Assembly (NCBI GenBank): GCA_029641185.1
Contig: JAPWGK010000002.1
Coordinates: forward strand, 1,984,001 to 2,048,000
Direction of reading: 5' to 3'
From: Pseudofabraea citricarpa
Taxonomy: Eukaryota; Ascomycota; Leotiomycetes; Helotiales; Dermateaceae
DNA length: 64,000 nucleotides
Part shown: positions 24,430 to 36,615 of the stretch, one piece after another
How the letters are laid out: each line of letters begins with the position of its first letter
How positions within the stretch are numbered: position 1 is the stretch's first letter
Notes under the pieces: model-generated
Told to the model about the DNA's origin: nothing
Seen by the model: only the letters and a program-made list of their open reading frames with translations
Database searches by the model: none
Position numbers and translations under genes: made by a program

Positions 24430-26830
24430 ACTAGGACTCTTAGATCGTACGTAGAGTCTTCTTAGTAGACTCCTTAAACTTATTAAAGTTATTATAAAAG
24501 CGGATTAACTTATCTTAATTACTACTATTACTAGATTTAGTAGAGATAATAGTAGAGGTAGATATAAGGATAATAATAGTAGAAGTATTAGTAATAGGCT
24601 TCTTCTTCGTATAATTAGCCTTCTTAAGAACCTCTAGAGCTTTATTATACTCTTTATAAGCTTTATAAAGCTCTAAGTAACCCTTAGAAAATAATAGAAG
24701 GTTCTTCTTATAAAAGCGATTACAAATTACTAGTATAATTTATTTTAAACCGTACGTAGTATTAATTAAAATCTAAAGGTCGCTTAAGTATTTATCTAGT
24801 CCCTTAATTATTTTATCCTTTCTATTCTTAGTATTATAAAGGTAGTATAATATAAATATCTTATTTCAAATCTTAAGAATAAAGATATCTAGCTTATTAA
24901 GATACTCGAGCTAGGATAATATTAGCTAAGGCTATATAAGTTAGGAATAAATTACTTATATAAATATAATACTTTAAGTAATTAGAACTAATAATATAAG
25001 AACGATATCTATTACCTAAAGGATAAGAATAATTAAGTAGTATAATAGGCGTAAAGAAGGCTCTCTTAATATAAAGAGAATATAAGAACGGTTTTATAAG
25101 AGCTTTTAGCTCTCTAAAAGACTATAAAAAAGTAAAGATAATACTAGAAGTATTATAATACGATTACTTTAAAGGCGAAGAGATCTAGTTATTATTAGGA
25201 CTAGAAGAACGCTTTAGAGTATTCTTTAGGTATATAAGAATCTCTTACTAAGAGTATACTTTATAAGATAAGGAAATAAAAAGGGATTTTTCTTTTTTTT
25301 CTTCTTCTAGTTATTATCTTTATTATAAGAATTATTATTAATATCTATACTTATATTCTTAGTCTATTAATTAATAGCTTTATTAATATAATTAAAGTCG
25401 CTAGTATTAAAGGAATTAATACCTTTATTAATAATAGGAGTAATAATATCCTTAGAAGTACCTATATTATCCTTTAGATTTATAACTAGGTTCTTTAAAA
25501 TTATAATCTTATTATCCTTCTCTTTTACTAAGAAAGGTAGGCGTAACTTAACTTAATAATATAGCTACTTATACTTCTTAACTAGAATATTAGACTAATC
25601 TCCTCCTAATCTAGTTAGAGTAACAGGTAATATAATCTTAGTATTAGAAGTAGGAGGCTAAGTTAAAGCCTAACTCTATAATCGAGTCTAATAACTAGAA
25701 GTTAGAATACTAGTAGACAGAGAGCTTATATTACTTAATAGTTAACTACCCTTTAACTTAGGAGTTACTAGAGTAACCTTCTTAACTATAGAGTCTAAGT
25801 ATTACTTTAAATTATAAATCTAATCTTCTAAGATAATATCTATAAACTTTAGAAGCTTCTTCTAAATAAACTTAAGATTACTAGTAGTAACCTTCTTCTT
25901 TTAATAAATATAAAATAAGTTCTTTATATTATATATTAAGTTCTATAAATACTTAGTTAGTACTTAGTAAGATCTTATTAAGTAGAAGGATAAACTTATT
26001 AGAGGGTAGTTAATAAACTAAAGCTTCTTTTCTTACTTCTTAGTATAAAGGCTCTTTTATAAAGCTAAGATCTTCTTTAAGCGATCGTAAAGGTATTTTC
26101 TTACCTTTAACTTATTTTTATTTAAGAAGTTAAATAAGATATTAGATATAATCTCTTTCTTACCTTCCTAACTTAGAACTTTCTCCTAAGGCTAGAGTTA
26201 GTAGCCGGATAATAAATAAGAAGGCTAAGGAACTTATAAAAGAAGGTATAAGTTCTATAAAAGTAGTATAATAAGACTTATAAATAATAATTAGATAATT
26301 ATAATACTCTAGCAAAGGATTTTAAGTACTATTAGGTAGACCTAATTTATAATACGCGTCCTTTAGTATCTAGAGCGAATCCTCCTCTAGAAGTATATTA
26401 TATAAAACTTTAAAGATAAAAACTATTATTTTATCTTTATTATTAAGAGTATTAAATAAGAAGTAATTATACTCTAGGGCTATAGAAGTCTTAGCTTATT
26501 ATTATATTACTTTACTAATAGTATCTTATTCTATAGGTTATATATCCTTAGGATTATTAGAGATAATCGAATTATTAAAGGTAAAAGGATATTCGAGTAA
26601 GCCTAGTTTTATATAAAGTTTATACTAATATTTTACTACTAGCTTAAAGATAGCTTATTATTTAATAAGATAAAGCTTATTCTTAAGCCTATTAAGAGTA
26701 TTATATAAGATAATAAAATCTAAGGGTATTAGAACTAAGTTAAAGTATACGCTTATTAACTTATTAGTATTTATAATTATCTTCTTCTCTAGGATAAAGA
26801 TAATTTATATAAGAGTTAGCTTAGGCCTAG
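24430..26830 (-). pseudogene. Antisense coding-like region in gypsy C, function unknown
   Basis: Between integrase and the 3' LTR the better reading frame is on the minus strand. Three successive blocks read as protein with few TAA/TAG codons: about 26830-25900 (for example YNYFLFNTLNNKDKIIVFIF and IPSFISSLAFLFIIRLL), about 25900-25310 (Thr/Ser/Pro-rich, then LRLPFLVKEKDNKIIILKN) and about 25300-24430 (KGYLELYKAYKEYNKALEVL, then KKANYTKKKP). The frame changes near 25895 and at the T-rich run 25287-25300, either through decay or lost introns. I recognise no domain. This region accounts for over 2 kb of the unusual length of element C. Antisense accessory ORFs at this position are known in some plant gypsy lineages, so the arrangement has precedent. 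Confidence 0.5.
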
Positions 26831-27917
26831 ATATAATAATTTAGGATATATATCTATTTAAAGTAATAAGTATCCTTATAATTACTTAGTATACGAAATA
26901 CCTTAATAAAATATTACTTATCTTTTATAAGATAATCTAGTAAAACTTTTATAAAGTAAGATAAAGTAGAGAACTTATATAAAAGGATACTAGTATATAT
27001 ATTATCTTTTACTATAGTAATAGGTCCTTATATTTAGTATAAGCGCTTATAATTAATTATACGAACTCTTATTAAGCTCTTATAAAAGATAATAAGAGGA
27101 AGAAGAATAAACTTATTATATTAAAATAATTTATAGCTAGTTTCTTAGAAATAAGATTAGGAGTTTTATACTTAGATTAAGGCTATAATATAAGGAATAA
27201 TTAGTATAAAGGTAGATTAACACGTGTTACTAACTTATATAATAAGATTAATAATAGATAGTTTAAGAACTAGGGACAAAGATCGTAAAAGGATTTACTA
27301 GATCTAAAAGAGGAGAAGTAGATATATTAGAGATCGAAAGAAGAGAATAATAGAAACTTAGTAGGGTATTATAAAGTTAGAGTTATAAAGGTATTTTATT
27401 TTAGTTCGAATAAAAGAAGCGAAGGAATTTATAAGTAAGAGGCGATTTAGCTAGAATACCCTTTTTTCGTATAATAAAAGATAGGTATTATAATTATAAT
27501 TAAAAGGAAGAGTATAATATTAAATTAATCTTTAGAAGGTAGAGATAATAAATATTAGAGTTTATAGTATATCTAAACAAAGAGAAAGGAGAACTATAGC
27601 TTTATATCTTAAGTTAAGGGATTTTCTATAGTTAAAATACTTAGTTTTATACTAAGAGTAATAATTCCTATAAAAGATCTAAGCTAAGAATAACTTAACT
27701 AATTATTAGGAGTATTTATTAGAGGAGTATAAGTTTATTTATTATAAGGGAAAAGTAATCTAAGAGTTATAAGATTATCTTTTAGGAGATAATTAAAGGA
27801 GCGGATTATAATAGTCTAAAGTTATAGGAGATATATACCTTATACCCTAACTTTAATCTATTAAAGATAAGAGATACCTAATAGTATTATAGGAAAGGCT
27901 ATTATATAAGGGATAAA
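26831..27917. other. 3' internal region of gypsy C
   Basis: About 1.1 kb between the antisense region and the 3' LTR. Purine-rich segments (for example 27290-27360 and the GGAAAGG...AAGGGATAAA stretch at 27893-27917) would suit a polypurine tract. No convincing protein. Confidence 0.5.
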
Positions 27918-28219
27918 TATAATAGGATTATATACTTCGATTTTATTACTTTCTTTACTTTTATAAGGAGTTATTATTATCTTAGGTACTATTATATAAG
28001 GGCTTTATAAGTACTTTTTAAGCGCTCTAGGAGCTATATATTATTATTTATACTTTACTATTATAGTTAATTAACTACTTCTTTTACCTCTTACCTTTAT
28101 AACTATTAATTCGATTACTAAATATACCTTATATATAGTTATATATATTATATTAGTTACTAGTTACGTTTATAGTACTATAGATTCGAATATACCCTAA
28201 TATTTATCGCCCTATTATA
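27918..28219 (+). repeat. 3' LTR of gypsy C
   Basis: 302 bp; more AT-rich than the 5' LTR because of about 16 extra C-to-T or G-to-A changes. Followed by TTAG, the second copy of the 4-bp target duplication. Confidence 0.87.
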
Positions 28220-28542
28220 TTAGAACTAAAAATTTATCTTATATTTTACTTTAACTTATTATATAAAGACCTAGACGATCTTTTACCTAGATAAAAAGAA
28301 ACTAAATCTCTCCTAATTAATATAAAAGGAAATAATAAATAAGAAGTAAAAGATATTAAAGATATAAAGATAATTAAAGGAAAAGTTTTCTATAAGATTA
28401 AATAAGTATAATAACTACTAGATCTAGAGTAATATCTAGTAGAAAATTTTAAAAATATATAAGAAATACTAAGAGATTTTTACTTTAGATATCTAAATAA
28501 ATCTTATCTAATATAAAAATTAGACGCTTAGAAGGAGGATAA
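28220..28542 (+). pseudogene. Gypsy B integrase C-terminus with chromodomain-like tail
   Basis: Continues the integrase frame broken at 14724. The first residues ELKIYLIFYFNLLYKD resemble the conserved segment before the gypsy C-terminus. 28380-28500 reads as a chromodomain-like segment (QYLVENFKNIQEILRDFYFR). Ends at the polypurine tract before the LTR. This supports a chromovirus assignment for B. Confidence 0.7.
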
Positions 28543-28889
28543 TATTATAGTTTTTATATAAGTTACTTAAGATACGTATTATATACTTATTTCTCTTATA
28601 TATATTTTACTTACCTTATATTATAACTTATTAACTCGGATTATATAATTAGAAATTTACTAAGTAAAGTAAATTATATATAACTTACCTTATATATTTA
28701 CCTATCTAAGAATATATATAATAGAAAATACTTAGAAAGTAAATACTAGTATAATAGGAAGGATTACTTATAGCTAGCTTTTTATATTTTCTTTCTTTTC
28801 CTTTCTTTTTCTCTTCTTATACTTAGATCTTTTATTATTAATTAGTTATATTAATCTCTTATTTACTTTATATTTTATATATTATAATA
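28543..28889 (+). repeat. 3' LTR of gypsy B
   Basis: 347 bp, identical in length to 9055-9401 and ending ATTATAATA before the ATAAT target duplication. Confidence 0.88.
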
Positions 28890-29575
28890 ATAATCTCTTA
28901 TAACTTTATATTCTTAAGATAATCTTATATAAAGTCTTTTATAATAATAATAATATATTTAGGAACCTAGAGTATTATTAGTTAATAAATTAATTATTAA
29001 GCTAATAAAAATTTATAATATATTAAATAAAAAGAAATATATAAGTAAATTATATAATATTCTTAATATAAAAATATAGGTATTTTTTAATTATTATAAT
29101 AAAATAAGAATACTAGATTATAGCTATTATTTAGTATTCTTTATAATACTTTAAGATAAAATATCTAAATTCTATTATAATAAGATATTTAACTAGAATT
29201 ATAATCTTTATATAATAATATAAATAATAAAAAATTACTTTAAAACTAAAGAGAATAAGTAATTATATTTCTTAAAATAATATAAGATTATATTCTAGGG
29301 AATTATTTAATAATACCTAAATAAGTTAAGACTTAAATATCTTAAGATCTTATTTAATATATTTTATATAATATAATAAGAACTTTTAGTCTAATATTAA
29401 AATAAATATAACTTATAAGATTAAATATTAAATATATATTATAATATCCTAGAGTATAATTTTATATTTTATAAATTAGCCTTAATATTTAAAGGATTTT
29501 ACTTAGAATTAAGATTTATTATTATTATTATTATTATATAATATAACTAACTATTATTATATATTTAAGAGACGT

Positions 29576-29610
<35 letters not shown>

Positions 29611-32600
29611 TATATATAATATACGAGTTATTATAACTATTAATATAACTAGTATTAGATTAACTAAAAATATAATAACTAAAACTAATATTACTAAGGT
29701 TATATAAAATATAATAAATTATTAAATTCTAGTTAATTTAAGAAAAAGAGAAATTTCTAAGAAGATTAGAAAAATAAAAGAAAATTTAATAATAACTAAA
29801 AATATTATATATACTAAAAGCTAGGATATTAGTTAAGTAATTATATTAATAAAAAATAAACTAAGATATATATATATTATAAATCTTAAAACTAATATAT
29901 CTAAGATAATAAATTTAACTAATTCCTAATTAATTTTAAAAGATTATTTATTTTATATAAAGATTATTCTAATATTAAACCTTTTTCTAATAAGAAGATA
30001 TAATAATTTAATATATCTATTATTTCTACTTATAACTTAAGAGTAATAAATAGGATAATTACTTAGATTATAAGAAAAATAAATAAAAGTAAATATTCTA
30101 TTAATATCTAGATATATTAGATAAAAGTAAAAGAAGAAAAATCTTTATATAAATATTTCTTAATCGATTTTATTAAAGATAATATATAATTTATTAAAAT
30201 AATCTTAGATAACTAGAAGATAAGTTATCTTCTTATAAGATAAGATATTCCTAGTTCCTAAATAAAGTTAATAGGAAAGCTAATTATATATAAAATAAAT
30301 AAGTATATTAATAAGAGTAAATATTTATTAGAGATATTCTAAGATATTATATTAGATATAAAAGTATTAGGAATCTTAATAATAAAAGAACCTTAGTTTT
30401 AAGTATTATAATAATAATATCTAAACTTATAATTATATATAAATAATAAGAATAATATTATATACTTTAAAAAAAGACTCTTAATAATAAAAGGAATTAT
30501 TAATCTTAAGATATTAATTAGAAATATTATATTTTATATTATACTAGTTTTAATATTATTCTTATTTTATATATAAGATATAAATAAGATATTCGTATAA
30601 ATTAATAACCTATAAAATATTTTTATTTAGGGTAAGAAAATTATACTTTTAATACGAAAATAAGAATATTTATTTATATTATTAAACTAACTAAAAGTAG
30701 TTATATTATATTATCTAATAAAATCTAAGCTTTATTAAGTATATTATAGATTTAGATATTCTTTTATATAAAAATTAATAGAAATTCTTAAGAAAATAAA
30801 TTAAGATTTTAAGATTCTAATACTTAAGAATTTTATAAAATTTTATAAGTATTATTAAATTTATTTTAAATTACTAGAGCGATTTAAATTTATTATTAAG
30901 AAAGATATAAATTTTAATTATTTAGTAATAATTAATATTATATATTTAAATAAAAAACTAGTAATATATATAATTAATAAAATAATATTATTTAATATAA
31001 TAAAGTTTCTAAAAAATATAAAAGTAAAAATAATATAAAATATATTTTATATATTATAAATTAATATATATCTTAGTTTACTAGATTTCTTTATTTATAA
31101 TACTAATATAAACTTTATAATATCTAAGTTTTAATAAAATATATTAGTAATAATAACTAAGACTAAGAAAGTTCTTATAAAAGCTTATAATAATATTAGG
31201 AAAGTAAAAAAATATTATATATCTTTATAATATATATATAAAATATTTTATATAAAATTAAAAGATAAACGTATTAATAAGAATATTATTTTTTAGATAA
31301 CTATAAAAGCTATTAATAATTCTATAAAACCTAATAAACTAATACTTATATTACTTATTTTTAGTATTTATCTAAGAATAAATTAAGATAATATCCTAGT
31401 TATATTTATAATAAAATATAAGAAAATAATAAACCTAATAATATAAGAAGTTAAATACTTTTATACTTAGTAATTAATTAAAAAGATATTAGTTATATAA
31501 AATAACCCTTATATAAACTTAGTAATATTATTATTATTATAATTAGATATCCTAGTATAAAAAGAAAAATAAGAATAAAAAGGATTATATAAATTAATTA
31601 ATATTATAAGTAAAACTTATATTATTAATATATCTTATAATCTAATAAATTTCCGTTTAATTATTATAAAACCTTTTAACTTAAAATTATAAGATAGCTA
31701 ATCTTAAGAAATTAATTATAAGAATATAAGACTTATATTAAAAGTAAAAAATAATTAAAAGATAAAGTTATAAATATTAGAAGATATTATTTAAACTAAG
31801 TAAATTTATATAATACTTATATAACTAAGATTTATACTAATAATTATATTATTATAAAAATTAATTTATTCTCTTAATAAAAGAATTTCTTATAATAATA
31901 AGAAGTTTAATAAAAATTCTATAGTTTAATTTTTATTTTCTTATATATAATATTCTTCTAATAAATTATCCTAGCTTATATAAAATATAAGTAATATAAG
32001 ATAAATAATATTATTAATATATTTAATTTATAAAAAAGTTAATAATCTTAAGCTTTTAAGATAATTTTAAGAGTTAAATATTATTATAATATCTAGGTAA
32101 TTATTTAAGGAATCTATTAGGAAGAAAGTTAAAAGATTAATTATAAATAATATTTTCGAATTTATTAGATTTAATTTATAATAATATAAAAGAAGAATTT
32201 TTAACTCTTAGTTAATATATAAAATAAAAAGAAAGAAAATAATAACTTTATATAAAAAAACCTATTATATTATTTAAGCTTATAATAATATAAGAAAGTA
32301 ATTTATATTAACTTAGTTACTAATAATCTAAAAAGTAAGCTAATACTTACTTATTACTTTTATTATCTTACTTAATTCGTATAAATATATCTTTTATTAT
32401 TATAATATTACTTAAGTATATATTTAATTTATTATAAATTTAATTTATTAGATTCTTATATATTTACTAAAAGAAATTTAATACTAATATCTAAAAAATA
32501 TAATTATAATAATAAGAAAGCTATTATATAATATTCTAGAAGTAAATATATATTAGTAGATAATATATTATAAGTATTATATTAATTAATTATAAATATA

Positions 32601-33720
32601 AATATTTATATATAATTTATATCTACTTATTTCTAATTCTAAAGCTTTTAAAATTATAAGTATATAAACTAATAATATATTAATCTTAGATAATAATATA
32701 TTTATTAATTAAAAGGAAAAAAAGCTAAAGAAAGCTAATTTCTTAGTAAAACTATTAGAAATACTTATATATAAAATATCCCTAATATTTAATAAATATA
32801 TTTTCTAATAAAATTATAATAACTTTTTATTATTATTTTAAAAAAGATAAAATAAAAAAATATAATTTATTAACTTAGATTTATCTTTTAGTTAAAAAGA
32901 TTATTAATAATAATATACCTAAGATATATATATAATAAATATTTATTAACCTAAAATTATTTTTAATCTTTTTATTATTACTTAATACTAAAAGCTAATT
33001 CTTATAGAAATTATAAAATTAAACGCTTATTTAAAATAATAAATAAGTAACTTAGATTAAGAAATCTATTATATCTCTCTTAATTTATCTTATATAAAAT
33101 TATTTATATTTATAAATAAGTTATTTATAAATAATAAGAACTTAAGTTTTTAACTTAAATTTATTATTTTACTAATAATCGAATCCTAAATAATAATAAA
33201 ATAAGATTTAATAACTCTTTTATTTATATATAAACTAAATAAGTTTATTCTTAGAGGAAATATAATCTACTAAAATAATATAAAAAATAAAAAAGTTATA
33301 AGAAATATATTTATATCTAAAATTTATAATATAATAATAAAAATTAATATTATTATTATTATTATTAGTAATATAATTAATAAAATAATATTATAATTAA
33401 ACCTCTTATTAAGACTTATAATTATATATACTAATTTATATTTATTATATAAATATCTTATAAAGCTTAAAATTACTAAGAAGAAATACTTAATAATTAA
33501 TATTATAATATTATATTAATTATATAAGAGAAAAAAGCTTATAAAAGTTTATTAGATAAATAAACTTAATAATTTAGCTAATATTATAATAAAAAAGAAA
33601 GCTAATAATACTCTTAAAAAATTCCTTAATAATAATAAGATTTTTATATAAATTAATAAGTAAGTTAAAAAAGAAGAAAAATAACTAAAAGATAAGAATT
33701 TTTATATATTATTATATTAA
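28890..33720 (+). pseudogene. Copia A gag-pol remnant
   Basis: Continuation of copia A after gypsy B. From 28894 the sequence is colinear with the inverted copia copy (37289 down to about 35690). Pol can be read with TAA/TAG as Gln: an integrase-like region at about 30100-31700, then RT with the second catalytic motif TNNILIL at 32668-32688, where copia has TDD, and an RNase H-like region at about 33060-33560. RIP stops are dense. Two ATT-type runs (29518-29536 and 29577-29611) interrupt the region between gag and pol. Confidence 0.75.
29577..29611 (+). repeat. AAT microsatellite in copia A (short allele)
   Basis: About 11 trinucleotide units. The equivalent position in the inverted copia copy is the 43-unit run at 36482-36611. 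Confidence 0.8.
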
Positions 33721-35479
33721 TCTTATTTTTAGAATTTATTTTTATTTATTTTTTAGTTATTTATTTAAATATTTATTTATTTAAAATTAAGAAAAATAAA
33801 TAAATATTATTTTTTATATAAAAATAAAAAGCTAAGTAAAAGGAAAAAAAACTAAAGTAAAATAATACTAGTATTAGTTTTATTATTACTTTTATTATTA
33901 CTACTAGTATTATTATAAGAGTTATTTAAAGCGTAACTAGGATTACTATTATTATTATTATTATTAGAATTACTAGATTAATAATTAATATTACTATTAT
34001 TCTCTAAACTAAGCTAAGTATTTATAAAATTAATAGTATTCCTAATACTAGAGCGCGTATAAACTAAGTTATAAGAAGAATTATTTTCTTTAGTAGTTAA
34101 TTAAGTAAGAGTAATATAATAAACCTCCTAATATAATTATTATTAAGCGGCTATAGCTTCTACTTATTTAATAATAATAAGAGAAATAAGATTAAAGTAT
34201 TTATAAGTATTAGAATAATATCTATTAGAAAGATCTTAATAAGAAATATTATACGAATTTATTATAGCTTATAAACCTAATAAAAAAGAAACTATTACCT
34301 AAAGTTAGTTAATTATATAATATAAAAGAATTATTTATAAAATAAACTTATAATACTTATAATAATAATTAGATTAGCTTACTAGATATCTTTTATATAT
34401 TCTACTATTAATCTTAAGTTTATACGTATAATAAGATAAAAAGTAAAGCTTATAATAACTACTAGAAATATATATAATATATTACTAGTTTATTTATAAA
34501 TAATCTACTTTTTCTAAAGATTAAACTAAAAAACTAAGAATATATTAAAGATAAGTTTAATTAATATATATACTAAGTAAATTATATCTTCTAAGTATAA
34601 TAAGAATAATAACTTTATATAATTATTCTTAGAAGTAATATTATTAAAAGAGACGATTAAATTTAGCTAAATAATAAATAATAATAATATAATAAATAAT
34701 AAGTAGCTAAGAATATTAGAAATAAACTTATATTATTCTTTTATTATATATACTAAATATATAATCTTATACTTCTAGGATAAAGTTATTAAAATTATTC
34801 TAATTAATTATATTAAGAAAGTTATAATCTTTTTTATAATTAGATATTATATTTTTTATAAGATTAAGTTAATAACCTAAATTATACTAAAGATAAGAAT
34901 ATATAATATAAAAGTAATATATATAAAGTTAAAAAGAAAGAAAAAGAAAAAAAAAGATAGATAATTAATTATAAGTAAAAAGAAAAAAGAAATAAAGTTT
35001 AATTATTAATAAGAAAGGAAAAAGAAGGTTAAGTAAAAATTCCTAGGTATTTATAATTATAAAGAAACTAGGTAGTTACTTAAGTAATAATTTACTTAGT
35101 ATAAAGTAATTTATTTAACTTCTAAGGTAATTTATAATTACTAAATATTAATTTATATAATTATTTGCTTTATTTATTAAGAGATAAAATTAATAGTTTA
35201 CTTAAGCTAAAATTACTCTCTAGAACTCTAGTATATAGCTTACTAATATTATATAATATTTTTCTTATATTTATTTAATAGATTATTTTCTTATATTAAG
35301 TATTTTCTTATTTATATTTCTTATATTTATAAGTTTAGTATTTATAAGTATTTATTTTTAGTTTCTTAGTTACTTATACTTTCTTAATAATAATTATTTA
35401 TAATATTATACTTATATAATATTACTTTATATAAGATACGATCTAATTTAATATTTCTTAAAAAAGAAAAAATTACTAG
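33721..35479 (+). pseudogene. Copia A 3' region after RNase H, possible extra ORF
   Basis: About 1.7 kb between the RNase H end and the 3' LTR, longer than a usual copia 3' UTR. A + frame at about 33890-34560 reads as a Leu/Gln-rich protein (for example REIRLKYLQVLEQYLLERSQ and IIAYKPNKKETIT), but it contains many TAA/TAG codons and is only weakly supported. Purine-rich runs at 34930-35040 and 35460-35472 could include the polypurine tract. Confidence 0.4.
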
Positions 35480-35688
35480 TATTAAAAGGATTATATATTT
35501 TTTACTTATATCTCTTAAGTTATAAGTATTCGATTAAGTTTTAGTACTTTATATAAATAATATATTATATATAAGTTAATATATTTATAGATAAATTAAC
35601 TAATTAATTAACTAAGTATTAATATATATTTGTAATTATATATATATTATTTATATATATATATAGCTATAAGATAGTTATATTAATA
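35480..35688 (+). repeat. 3' LTR of copia A
   Basis: 209 bp, TATTAAAAGGATTATATA... to ...GTTATATTAATA. Preceded by the same 3' internal sequence that precedes the inverted LTR at 7418-7626. Confidence 0.78.
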
Positions 35689-36481
35689 CTTAAAACTAGG
35701 GTTCTTTTATTATTAAGATTCCTAATACTCTTATATCTAATATAATATCTTAGAATATTTTTAATAAATATTTACTTTTATTAATATATTTATTTATTTT
35801 ATATATAGCTAGCTCTTTTATTAACTTTATTTAAGGACCTAGAATATTTTATTTTATAAGAAGATAATTTATATTTTAGTTATCTAAGATTATCTTAATA
35901 GATTATATATTATCTTTAATAAAATCGATTAAGAAATATTTATATAAAAATTCTTTTTCTTTTATCTTAGTCTAATATATCTAGATACTAATAAAATATT
36001 TACTTTTATTTATTATTCTTATAACCTAAATAAATATCTTACTTATTATCCTTAAGCTATAAGTAAAAGTAATAAATATATTAAATTATTATATCTTTTT
36101 ATTAAAAGAAAATTTAATATTAGGATAATTCTTATATAAAATAAGTAATTCTTTAAAATTAATTAAGAACTAATTAAATTTATTATCTTAGATATATTAG
36201 TTTTAAGATTTATAATATATATATATCTTAATTTATTTTTCGTTTATATAATTACTTAACTAATACTCTAGCTTTTAATATATATAATATTTCTAGTTAT
36301 TATTAAATTTTCTTTTATTTTTCTAATCTTCTTAGAAACTTTTCTTTTTCTTAAATTAACTAAAATTTAATAGTTTATTATACTTTATATAACCTTAGTA
36401 ATATTAGTTTTAGTTATTATACTTTTAGTTAATCTAATATTAGTTATATTAATAATTATAATAACTTATATATTATATATA

Positions 36482-36615
<134 letters not shown>

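Larger units (their letters stand above)
14725..28219 (+). mobile_element. Large Ty3/gypsy LTR retrotransposon C (13.5 kb)
   Basis: LTRs of 301 bp (14725-15025) and 302 bp (27918-28219) with 10-bp inverted ends, TATAATAGGG and CCCTATTATA at the 5' copy. The two LTRs differ at about 17 positions, all transitions, plus one 1-bp indel; nearly all the C/G states are in the 5' copy, as RIP predicts. A 4-bp duplication TTAG flanks it (14721-14724 and 28220-28223), and removing the element with one TTAG rejoins the integrase frame of B. It retains more G/C than its hosts, consistent with being the youngest insertion. At 13.5 kb it is long for fungal gypsy; the extra length is the 5' leader region and an antisense coding-like region after integrase. 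Confidence 0.88.
9055..28889 (+). mobile_element. Ty3/gypsy LTR retrotransposon B (chromovirus-like), split by element C
   Basis: Two 347-bp LTRs in direct orientation (9055-9401 and 28543-28889) with matching inverted ends TATTATAAT/ATTATAATA. Flanks are GTAAT (9050-9054) and ATAAT (28890-28894), a 5-bp target duplication differing by one transition. The inverted copia copy near 37289 has the same sequence, GGTAAT joined directly to CTCTTA, with no insertion, so the empty site is known. A purine tract GAAGGAGGATAA (28531-28542) precedes the 3' LTR. Minus element C, B is about 6.3 kb, normal for fungal gypsy. Order gag, protease, RT, RNase H, integrase, chromodomain-like tail is seen on the + strand. 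Confidence 0.9.
7921..35688 (+). mobile_element. Ty1/copia LTR retrotransposon A (hosts gypsy B and C)
   Basis: Bounded by same-orientation LTRs at 7921-8131 and 35480-35688. Without the nested gypsy elements (9055-28889) it is about 7.9 kb. The gag-like region begins before 9054 and continues after 28890. Pol reads through about 29700-33700 with a copia-type reverse transcriptase and RNase H. The order reverse transcriptase then RNase H at the 3' end, without a gypsy-type integrase after them, supports copia. RIP has put stop codons throughout, so it is dead. No target-site duplication is visible at its ends. Confidence 0.8.
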
